Shown here in pieces: positions 7,624-14,142 of a DNA stretch of 28,533 nucleotides. The notes under the pieces are model-generated. The model was given only the letters and a program-made list of their open reading frames with translations. It was not told the DNA's origin and made no database searches. Position numbers and translations under genes: made by a program. The stretch is taken from the NCBI GenBank assembly GCA_016293805.1, contig JAEDDI010000024.1:1-28533 (forward strand), written 5' to 3'. Numbering within the stretch: the stretch's first letter is position 1; each line of letters begins with the position of its first letter. The DNA comes from Bacillota bacterium. GTDB lineage: Bacteria > Bacillota > Clostridia > Peptostreptococcales > Anaerovoracaceae.

Positions 7624-8730
7624 TCAGTCTTCCAGTTTAAGATCCCCTTCTCCAATCCATCCGATTCTGCGAAGAACCATTCCGATCAGCGGTGTAAGTA
7701 CTGCCGGAAGAACAAAGCATATCAGAATAAGCCCTGCCCAGTCCATCGCTGTTATCGATTCACGGATGCCTGCTTCAATATCTGCGATCCATCCTGTATA
7801 TACTCCTATCTGGCCTACAAGTCCGCATGTGCCCATTCCGGACGATACAGGAGTTCCGTTCATTTCAAGATGGAATACGCATGTGGCTATCGGGCCTGTT
7901 ATTGCAGAAACAAGTGTCGGCGGAATCCATATTCTCGGATTCCTTACTATATTCGGCATCTGAAGCATGGATGTTCCAATTCCCTGTGATACAAGTCCGC
8001 CCCATCTGTTTTCCTTAAAACTCATGAATGCGAAACCTACCATCTGAGCACAGCAGCCTGCCACAGCAGCTCCGCCTGCAAGTCCGACAAGTCCCAGAGA
8101 AGCGCAGATTGCAGCCGATGAAATCGGAAGCGTAAGCGCCATACCCACTATTACGGATACAAGTATTCCCATAAGGAAAGGTTTAAGTTCTGTTGCCCAC
8201 ATTATGAGATTGCCGACCCATGCTGCAGCTGCACCAATAGGAGCAGCTATAAGGCAGGCAAGTCCTACTCCTACAAGGATTGTTACAATCGGTGTAACTA
8301 GAATATCTATTTTTGTTTCCTTGGATACAGCCTTGCCGAATTCAGCAGCTATAATTGCAACTACAAGAACAGCAAGAGGTCCTCCGGCTCCTCCCATAAG
8401 GTTTGTCGCATAGCCTACAGGTATAAGCGAGAAAAGAACAAGCGGAGGTGCTTTCAGTGCATATCCTATTGCTGCTGCCATTGCAGGACCAACCATCGCT
8501 GATGCGAATCCGCCAATGGTAAGTGACATGGTCTCTGATTCAAATACAGGCTGCGCAAGAAAACCGATGTGAAACTGCGTTCCTAAAGTATTGAGAATTG
8601 TTCCAATCAGCAGTGTGCAGAAAAGTCCCTGAGCCATCGCTCCGAGAGCATCGATGCCATATCTCTTGAGTGATATTTCGATGTTTTTTCTTTCTAAAAA
8701 CTGTTTGAATTTGCTTTTTTCTTTTTCCAT
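7624..8730 (-). CDS. PTS IIC-like membrane protein (PTS_EIIC_2 / PfoR-like)
   Basis: 368 residues, very hydrophobic, with about nine or ten membrane segments separated by short Gly/Ala/Pro-rich loops (for example GFASAMVGPAMAAAIGY and NLMGGAGGPLAVLVVAI). The pattern matches the PTS_EIIC_2 group that includes C. perfringens PfoR, a membrane protein first described as a regulator of perfringolysin O. The short basic, charged N-terminus (MEKEKSKFKQFLERKN) is cytosolic in type. No IIA, IIB, HPr or sugar-metabolising gene is nearby, so it may be a transporter borrowing other components or a regulatory homologue; the substrate is unknown. AGAGGAG lies 11 bases before ATG. Its promoter is near consensus and embedded in tandem repeats (8763-8818). 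Confidence 0.82.
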   Translation of the reverse strand: MEKEKSKFKQFLERKNIEISLKRYGIDALGAMAQGLFCTLLIGTILNTLGTQFHIGFLAQPVFESETMSLTIGGFASAMVGPAMAAAIGYALKAPPLVLFSLIPVGYATNLMGGAGGPLAVLVVAIIAAEFGKAVSKETKIDILVTPIVTILVGVGLACLIAAPIGAAAAWVGNLIMWATELKPFLMGILVSVIVGMALTLPISSAAICASLGLVGLAGGAAVAGCCAQMVGFAFMSFKENRWGGLVSQGIGTSMLQMPNIVRNPRIWIPPTLVSAITGPIATCVFHLEMNGTPVSSGMGTCGLVGQIGVYTGWIADIEAGIRESITAMDWAGLILICFVLPAVLTPLIGMVLRRIGWIGEGDLKLED

Positions 8731-8762
8731 ATATATCTAGTCTCCTCTTAGTGATTACAAAT

Positions 8763-8791
8763 AATATACCACCTGTAAACTTACCTGTCAA
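8763..8791 (-). promoter_or_regulatory. Sigma-A promoter of PTS IIC-like gene
   Basis: Minus-strand TTGACA (8786-8791), 17-base spacer, TATATT (8763-8768), with TGG just before the -10 box. It is one of the best promoters in the window. Both the spacer and the -35 hexamer belong to the 12-bp repeat array. Confidence 0.8.
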
Positions 8792-8818
8792 GACACCTGT
8801 TAAACTATATGTTAAATC
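8771..8818. repeat. Four 12-bp tandem repeats in a promoter
   Basis: Units at 8771, 8783, 8795 and 8807, each exactly 12 bases: ACCTGTAAACTT, ACCTGTCAAGAC, ACCTGTTAAACT, ATATGTTAAATC. The first three share ACCTGT; the fourth keeps TGTTAAA. Read on the minus strand the unit is TTnACAGGT. Unit 1 lies in the promoter spacer, unit 2 forms the -35 box, and units 3 and 4 lie upstream. This looks like a multi-site operator; the binding protein is unknown, and the divergent XRE protein at 8889 is one candidate. Confidence 0.7.
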
Positions 8819-8845
8819 ATTTTTATGGAAGCCTGCTTCAAAATG

Positions 8846-8854
8846 TGATATACT
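8846..8854 (+). promoter_or_regulatory. Extended -10 promoter of the XRE gene
   Basis: TGATATACT (TGn plus TATACT), with a weak -35-like TGGAAG 17 bases upstream. It lies 35 bases before the XRE start codon. Confidence 0.55.
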
Positions 8855-8888
8855 GTGTCTTACGGCAGATTGAAGGGGGGGAATATTT

Positions 8889-9152
8889 ATGGTAAGACCG
8901 GAATATGATTTCAGGGTTATAGGAAGAAATCTCAGGAAACTGAGAGAGTCAAAAAACCTTTCAGTTGAAGATGTAAGACAGTATATGCAGCTTGGAACAA
9001 TACAGGCGGTATATAAATGGGAACGGGGAGACGGACTTCCTCAGGCAGATTCGCTTCTGGCTCTGCTTGCACTTTACGAAGTAAACGATTACAGAATGCT
9101 ATTAGAAGAGGGCGATTCGCTCTCTTCTTTCTATTTGGTTAAATTTGCTTGA
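8889..9152 (+). CDS. Small XRE-type HTH regulator
   Basis: 87 residues forming little more than one Cro/C1-type helix-turn-helix: IGRNLRKLRESKNLSVEDVR (helices 1-2) followed by IQAVYKWERGDGLPQADSLLALLALYEV (recognition helix and helices 4-5), then a short tail. It should bind DNA as a dimer. There is no sensor domain, so any signal must act by interaction or abundance. AAGGGGGG precedes ATG by about nine bases. The gene is divergent from the PTS IIC-like gene, with the 12-bp tandem repeats between them, so local control of that gene is plausible but unproven. No clear hairpin follows. Confidence 0.87.
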   Translation: MVRPEYDFRVIGRNLRKLRESKNLSVEDVRQYMQLGTIQAVYKWERGDGLPQADSLLALLALYEVNDYRMLLEEGDSLSSFYLVKFA

Positions 9153-9198
9153 GTCACTTAAATATATTGTGCTTTTTTAGATTTTACCTTCCGATTTC

Positions 9199-9226
9199 TT
9201 GACATATATTTCACTTCAAGTATACT
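9199..9226 (+). promoter_or_regulatory. Sigma-A promoter of fabF
   Basis: TTGACA (9199-9204), 16-base spacer, TATACT (9221-9226); the predicted transcript starts near 9233, giving a leader of about 27 bases. No FapR- or FabT-like operator is evident. Confidence 0.8.
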
Positions 9227-9259
9227 CTGTTATGAAGAAACAAATTAAGGAGAGTATAT

Positions 9260-10501
9260 ATGGATATGAGAAGAGTAGTAGTAACCGGAATGGGCACAGT
9301 CAATCCCATAGGAAACTGTGTTGAGGAATTCTGGGAAAATGCGAAAGCCGGGAAGATAGGAATTGCACCTGCAACCCAGTTTAATACAGATCCTCTTAAA
9401 GTCAAACTTGCAGCCGAGGTTAAGAATTTTAATCCGCGCAGTATACTTTCTCCAAAAGAGGTCAGAAGAACAGAAAGGTTTGTTCAGCTTGCAATGGCTG
9501 CTGCAAAAGAGGCATTTGAAGACTCATGTCTTAACATGGAAGATGAAGATTCGTTCAGAATAGGTGTAAGTGTCGGATCTGCAATCGGAGGCATGAGCAG
9601 AATAGCAGCAGAAACTCTGGTAATTGAAAAAAACGGCCCCGGCAAAGTAAGTCCATATACAATACCCCTGACTATAACAAATATGATTCCGGGAAACATA
9701 GCAATGATGCTCGGCACAATGGGACACTGCAGGAGCGTCGTTTCAGCCTGCGCAACAGGCACAGACAGCATCGGTCTTGCATACAGAGAAATACAGACAG
9801 GTCAGAATGATGTTATACTTGCAGGTGGAACAGATTCTGTTCTCTGCTTTGAAGCTGCGTCTTCATTTCAGCAGCTGACAGCCCTGAGCCTTTCGGAAGA
9901 CCCCTCCAGGGCATCAATACCTTTCGACCGCGACAGAAGTGGTTTTGTAATGGGTGAGGGAGCCGGAGTGATTGTTTTAGAAGAACTTGAACACGCAAAG
10001 AAAAGAGGCGCACATATATACGGCGAGGTGACAGGCTACGGTTCAACAAACGACGCATGGCACATCACAAGGCCAAGGGATGATGCAGGGGCTTCATCAA
10101 AGGCTCTTCAGTTTGCCATGGAAGATGCAGGTATAACCCCTGACAGAATAGACTATATCAACGCACATGGTACAAGCACCATATTCAATGATCTTTGTGA
10201 AACAAGAGCAATGAAGGCGGCCCTTGGGAAGTACGCATATACCATTCCTGTAAATTCAACAAAATCAATGATCGGCCACACCATGGGCGCATCGGGAACA
10301 ATCGAAGCGATTGTCTGCCTTATGACTATAAGGGATAATTTTATCCACCCTACGGCAGGAACTGAAATCTGTGATGACGAATGTGATATCAACATCATAA
10401 AACATACAGGCATAAAGGCCGATGTCAGAACTGCAATGACAAATTCATTCGGTTTTGGCGGACACAACGCTTCTTTAATCTTATCTGAATATGCAGAGTA
10501 A
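9260..10501 (+). CDS. fabF: Beta-ketoacyl-ACP synthase II
   Basis: 413-residue condensing enzyme that extends acyl-ACP with malonyl-ACP in fatty-acid synthesis. The thiolase-fold triad is complete: nucleophile Cys164 in SACATGTDS, His303 in NAHGTST and His340 in KSMIGHTMGASG, with Lys335 next to it. Length and the N-terminal RRVVVTGMG are typical of FabF. The ATG at 9260 has AAGGAGAG seven bases upstream; a second Met two codons later is less well placed. It is not inside a fab cluster: its neighbours are an XRE regulator and an unrelated gene, and it has its own promoter, so it may be a second synthase or a detached member of the pathway. Confidence 0.95.
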   Translation: MDMRRVVVTGMGTVNPIGNCVEEFWENAKAGKIGIAPATQFNTDPLKVKLAAEVKNFNPRSILSPKEVRRTERFVQLAMAAAKEAFEDSCLNMEDEDSFRIGVSVGSAIGGMSRIAAETLVIEKNGPGKVSPYTIPLTITNMIPGNIAMMLGTMGHCRSVVSACATGTDSIGLAYREIQTGQNDVILAGGTDSVLCFEAASSFQQLTALSLSEDPSRASIPFDRDRSGFVMGEGAGVIVLEELEHAKKRGAHIYGEVTGYGSTNDAWHITRPRDDAGASSKALQFAMEDAGITPDRIDYINAHGTSTIFNDLCETRAMKAALGKYAYTIPVNSTKSMIGHTMGASGTIEAIVCLMTIRDNFIHPTAGTEICDDECDINIIKHTGIKADVRTAMTNSFGFGGHNASLILSEYAE

Positions 10502-10509
10502 AAACTTCA

Positions 10510-10531
10510 CCCGGATTCTTCACAGTCCGGG
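10510..10531. terminator. Hairpin between fabF and the converging gene
   Basis: CCCGGA and TCCGGG arms with a 10-base loop between the fabF stop and the opposing 392-residue gene. The T-tracts on either side are short or offset, so it is a moderate terminator for both directions. Confidence 0.6.
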
Positions 10532-10534
10532 CGT

Positions 10535-11713
10535 TTATTTGTCTTCAAACCCGCTCATGAATTCAACAAAATCTTCAAAGTCCTCGAAATCACTTAACAT
10601 GAAATCATTAAGTACAGGATCCTTGAATTCATATCTCGACGCAATCCTTATATGGCTGCCTATCTCGCTTACAGCCAGTTCAATCTCCATCTGGTCTATA
10701 TAGTCTTCATGGTACGAACATGCAATAAGCTGATTATATACAGATACAAAATAAATTCCGTACACATCCTCATTGAGCCAGAACACCCTTCGGCTTACGT
10801 GGTCATTGTTCTTGTTGTATACGATATAGCAGTTTCCGTTATCATGGCTCCTGGCACTGGCACGAATCACATTTCGTTTTATGAGATCATCGACCATGTC
10901 ACAGTCTGTCACAATATCATACACAGTAATATATTCCGGCTTCGACATTATCATATTCACTTCCGGAAGCGACAGTTTTATGGATGTGCATTTTCTTATG
11001 CCCTCAATACCGTTTCCATTCATCGATATTTCCGAAGTCACGAGATAAAACCTTCGTCTGCTTTCTATCAGACTCTCACACATATATACATCAGGTGTTT
11101 CTGTTCCGTCGATTGTGTTCTTGTAGAATGTGACATTTTTGTATTCATCAAAAACATGCAGGTTTACACGTGCACTGCACAGATACCGGGCAGCCTGATA
11201 ATCATGGGCGAATGATTTCATGAGAAAATAGTTTATTGCCTGATATCTATTGTCCACCGGACCGCACAGTTTGGCAAACAGTGTTTCCTTCTCCTCACCG
11301 CTTATCTCGACATCTTCCCTCAGCATGAATTCATATTCACTCACATCTCCCGGGAGCGGAATACCTCTTTTTCTGTTGAAATATACATACTCGCCAAGGA
11401 GCGACTCCGCTTCTATTCTTGATATGTCAACATTCTCTCCACCAAGTCCTCCTGCCAGCTTGGCTTCAATTATTGATATCCCGACTGCATCGTTTCCCCT
11501 GATGCTCTTGTAGTCTTCAAACCCGTTCTCTTCACAGTCAAAATAGAAGAACTGGTGAAAATCCTCGTCTTCATAGGGCTCATACCAGTGTGTATACATA
11601 CACACCACTCCCATAAGCCTGGTATTTGTAACATATCCCGATATATACTTTATTTCTCTGCCGGCAGAACGATCAAGTCCTCCCTTTATCAGTTTCAGAT
11701 TGCTGTTTTTCAA
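10535..11713 (-). CDS. Uncharacterised 392-residue protein
   Basis: I do not recognise this family. It is soluble in appearance, without signal peptide or membrane segments, rich in aromatic and acidic residues, with scattered cysteines (CMYTHWYEPYEDED near residue 38, FYFDCEENGFEDY near 56). The final 20 residues are strongly acidic and phenylalanine-rich (SDFEDFEDFVEFMSGFED). The start is TTG; TGAGGTAAGGAAG precedes it. It has a good promoter of its own (11742-11770) whose -35 box overlaps that of metK, so the two genes may compete for polymerase. It converges on fabF. The reading frame is uninterrupted and its codon use looks like its neighbours', so it is a real gene. Confidence 0.8.
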   Translation of the reverse strand: MKNSNLKLIKGGLDRSAGREIKYISGYVTNTRLMGVVCMYTHWYEPYEDEDFHQFFYFDCEENGFEDYKSIRGNDAVGISIIEAKLAGGLGGENVDISRIEAESLLGEYVYFNRKRGIPLPGDVSEYEFMLREDVEISGEEKETLFAKLCGPVDNRYQAINYFLMKSFAHDYQAARYLCSARVNLHVFDEYKNVTFYKNTIDGTETPDVYMCESLIESRRRFYLVTSEISMNGNGIEGIRKCTSIKLSLPEVNMIMSKPEYITVYDIVTDCDMVDDLIKRNVIRASARSHDNGNCYIVYNKNNDHVSRRVFWLNEDVYGIYFVSVYNQLIACSYHEDYIDQMEIELAVSEIGSHIRIASRYEFKDPVLNDFMLSDFEDFEDFVEFMSGFEDK

Positions 11714-11741
11714 ACTTCCTTACCTCACTCAAGTATACTTC

Positions 11742-11770
11742 AGTATAACTTGAAATAATTCTGTTGACAA
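11742..11770 (-). promoter_or_regulatory. Promoter of the uncharacterised gene
   Basis: Minus-strand TTGTCA (11765-11770), 17-base spacer, TATACT (11742-11747), giving a leader of about 22 bases. The -35 hexamer shares five bases with the oppositely directed metK -35. Confidence 0.7.
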
Positions 11771-11792
11771 CTGAAACTGTTGGGTATATCAT
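11764..11792 (+). promoter_or_regulatory. Promoter of the metK leader
   Basis: TTGACA (11764-11769), 17-base spacer, TATCAT (11787-11792). Transcription would begin near 11799, about 15 bases before the riboswitch P1 stem. Confidence 0.75.
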
Positions 11793-11813
11793 GTTATTTG
11801 AATTAAATACACG

Positions 11814-11913
11814 CCTTATTACGAGCGGCTGAGGGAATAGGCCCTGTGAAGCCCGGCAACCCGGCAATGACCGAAGGTGCTAAATCCTACAGATTTATTT
11901 CTGAAAGATGAGG
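11814..11913 (+). ncRNA. SAM-I (S-box) riboswitch aptamer
   Basis: Leader of metK with the S-box core: GAGGGAATAGGCCC, GTGAAGCCCGGCAACC, then AAGGTGCTAAATCC. P1 pairs CCTTATT (11814-11820) with GATGAGG (11907-11913). The 3' P1 strand can pair instead with the CCTC of the terminator arm near 11933, giving the standard switch: SAM bound, terminator forms; SAM low, antiterminator forms. Confidence 0.96.
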
Positions 11914-11929
11914 AAATGCAGATAATATC

Positions 11930-11957
11930 ATGCCTCTTTTCAGAAGAGGCATTTTTT
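11930..11957 (+). terminator. SAM riboswitch terminator
   Basis: ATGCCTCTT, loop TTCAG, AAGAGGCAT followed by a T-run (11952-11957). It lies between the aptamer and the metK binding site and is the expression platform of the riboswitch. Confidence 0.92.
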
Positions 11958-11979
11958 ATTACAAGGGAGGACTAAATTA

Positions 11980-13170
11980 ATGAAAAGATTATTCACATCA
12001 GAGTCAGTGACTGAAGGTCATCCTGATAAAGTGTGCGACCAGATTTCAGATGCAATAGTTGATGCAATCTACGCACAGGACCCTCAGGGAAGAGTCGCTG
12101 CAGAAACAACAGTAAACACAGGATATGCTATGGTTATGGGTGAAATCTCCACAGACTGCTATATCGATATTCCTAAGATTGCAAGAGAAGTAATCCTTGA
12201 CATAGGATATGACAAGAGTGATTACGGATTTGACGGTCATACATGTGCAATCATGACATCGATTGACGAGCAGTCATCTGATATTGCCATGGGAGTTGAC
12301 AACGCACTTGAGTACAAGGAAGGAACTCTTACAGACGAAGCCACTATTGCCGCTACAGGCGCCGGAGACCAGGGAATTATGTTCGGTTTCGCATGCAACG
12401 AAACACCGGAGCTCATGCCTATGCCTATCTCACTTGCACACAAGCTTGCAATACAGCTTACAAAGGTAAGAAAAGACGGAACTCTCACTTATCTTAGACC
12501 TGACGGCAAAACACAGGTTACTGTAGAATACGATGGCGACCAAGTCAAGAGAGTTGACACAGTGCTGATTTCTACTCAGCACGATCCCGAGGCTTCACTC
12601 GAACAGATCAGAGCTGACCTTAAGAAATACGTAATAGATCCTATAATTCCTGGCGATCTTCTCGATGATGAAACTAAATATTTCGTAAATCCTACAGGAA
12701 GATTCGTTATCGGAGGACCTCACGGAGATTCGGGACTTACAGGCAGAAAAATCATCGTTGACACCTACGGAGGATATGCAAGGCACGGCGGTGGCGCTTT
12801 CTCCGGAAAGGATCCTACAAAGGTTGACCGTTCAGCAACATACGCTGCAAGATATGTTGCAAAGAACATCGTTGCCGCAGGGCTTGCTGACAAGTGCGAA
12901 ATCCAGCTTGCATACGCCATCGGCGTTGCAAAGCCTGTTTCAGTTCTTGTAGACACATTTGGCACAGGCAGAATTGATGATGATAAGATTTCAGAGCTTG
13001 TATCTGAAGTATTCGACCTCAGACCTGCTGCCATCATCCGCGACCTTGATCTCAGAAGGCCTATCTACAGACAGGTTGCCGCATACGGTCATTTCGGAAG
13101 AACCGATATCGATGTTCCATGGGAACACACCGACAAGGCTGAAGTATTAAAGGAAAAAGCAGGACTTTAA
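11980..13170 (+). CDS. metK: S-adenosylmethionine synthetase
   Basis: 396-residue enzyme making S-adenosylmethionine from methionine and ATP. Family signatures are GHPDKVCDQISDA near residues 13-25, GAGDQGIMFG near 125, and the P-loop-like region GGPHGDSGLTGRKI / GGGAFSGKDPTKVDRS near 245-285. Length is normal. AAGGGAGG lies about eight bases before ATG. Transcription is controlled by the SAM-I riboswitch immediately upstream, which closes a feedback loop, and the product feeds the methyl cycle to which the SAH hydrolase at 1241 belongs. Confidence 0.98.
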   Translation: MKRLFTSESVTEGHPDKVCDQISDAIVDAIYAQDPQGRVAAETTVNTGYAMVMGEISTDCYIDIPKIAREVILDIGYDKSDYGFDGHTCAIMTSIDEQSSDIAMGVDNALEYKEGTLTDEATIAATGAGDQGIMFGFACNETPELMPMPISLAHKLAIQLTKVRKDGTLTYLRPDGKTQVTVEYDGDQVKRVDTVLISTQHDPEASLEQIRADLKKYVIDPIIPGDLLDDETKYFVNPTGRFVIGGPHGDSGLTGRKIIVDTYGGYARHGGGAFSGKDPTKVDRSATYAARYVAKNIVAAGLADKCEIQLAYAIGVAKPVSVLVDTFGTGRIDDDKISELVSEVFDLRPAAIIRDLDLRRPIYRQVAAYGHFGRTDIDVPWEHTDKAEVLKEKAGL

Positions 13171-13186
13171 TCAGGAAGAGCATTCA

Positions 13187-13209
13187 AAAACCCGGCATCG
13201 CCGGGTTTT
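13187..13209. terminator. Bidirectional intrinsic terminator after metK
   Basis: AAAACCCGGC, loop ATC, GCCGGGTTTT: a 10-bp stem with A and T runs on each side, serving metK and the converging nucleotidyltransferase gene (stop at 13213). Confidence 0.9.
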
Positions 13210-13212
13210 CTG

Positions 13213-14130
13213 TTATTTTTCAGCTGTTCCGAAAAGTCTTTCCGGATATATGCCTCTGTCTTTCATTGACTGAAGAGTGTTCATCACATTTTCTTTATCC
13301 TCTTTATATGTGACTCCGCACCATCTGTCCGATGTCTCAAGAACCTTCACACGGTTAATTCCTCTCTTGATTATATCATCAACGACGAAAGGCAGCGGAT
13401 ATTCACCCTTCTGCGGATTACCGCCGGATGCGTTGTCTCTGAGAAATGCAGGGAATCTCTTTTCAAGTTCATCCATGAATCCTTCTGTAAATCCCCAGAA
13501 GTTCATCGAAACAGGAGTTCCTTCTTCAATCGGATGCCATTTGCCGTCCTCTTCATAGGAGATAACCCCGTCAACTCTCATTATCCTAGTTCTTTCCTGA
13601 ATGTCTTTAAGATATCCTCCATCGGTTCTGCAGACTCCCCTTGAAACATGCCCGTTCTCAGTAATCGTATTTTCTATACTGTATGATACCATGCAGTAGC
13701 TTTTATCATCTGCCGAAAGATATTCGTAAATCTTCTCAAAGGCCGAAGGGCCGTAATAGTCGTCCGCATTTATGACTGCGAAGGGACCTGAAACCTTGTT
13801 TCTCGCCGCAAGCACCGCATGGCCTGTTCCCCACGGTTTAACTCTTCCTTCAGGTATTTCAAACCCTTCCGGAATATCGTCCAGCTTCTGATATGCGTAG
13901 CTGATATCCATGAATCTTTCTGCCTTGTCCTTCATAAGTGCTCTGAAATCATCTTCATTCTCCTCCTTTATTATTATGACCGCTTTTTTGAAGCCTGCCA
14001 TATATGCGTCATAAAGAGAGAAATCAAGTATGATTTCACCCGCCTGTGTTATTTTGTCCATCTGCTTAAGACCGCCGTATCTTGATCCCATTCCGGCTGC
14101 CATAATAACTAATACCGGTTCTTTTGTCAT
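13213..14130 (-). CDS. NTP-transferase domain protein (sugar-nucleotidyltransferase-like)
   Basis: 305 residues with the GT-A fold of nucleotidyltransferases: an N-terminal MAAGMGSRYGGLKQMDKI (nucleotide-binding GxGxR), a metal-binding NADDYYG near residue 120, a GTGHAV block, and C-terminal GEYPLPFVVDDII and WCGVTYKED. It should transfer a nucleotidyl group to a phosphorylated sugar or similar acceptor; the acceptor cannot be read from sequence and no cell-wall or polysaccharide operon is adjacent. AGGTGG precedes ATG by four bases. The gene starts 12 bases after the subtilisin stop with no terminator between them, so the two are probably co-transcribed. Confidence 0.87.
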   Translation of the reverse strand: MTKEPVLVIMAAGMGSRYGGLKQMDKITQAGEIILDFSLYDAYMAGFKKAVIIIKEENEDDFRALMKDKAERFMDISYAYQKLDDIPEGFEIPEGRVKPWGTGHAVLAARNKVSGPFAVINADDYYGPSAFEKIYEYLSADDKSYCMVSYSIENTITENGHVSRGVCRTDGGYLKDIQERTRIMRVDGVISYEEDGKWHPIEEGTPVSMNFWGFTEGFMDELEKRFPAFLRDNASGGNPQKGEYPLPFVVDDIIKRGINRVKVLETSDRWCGVTYKEDKENVMNTLQSMKDRGIYPERLFGTAEK

Positions 14131-14142
14131 TTTTCCACCTGC

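Noticed and set aside
8771..8818. 12-bp repeats considered as a CRISPR array
   Set aside because: Units are contiguous with no spacers and far too short; they overlap a promoter.
9153..9259. FapR or FabT operator before fabF
   Set aside because: No matching palindrome; only a normal promoter is visible.
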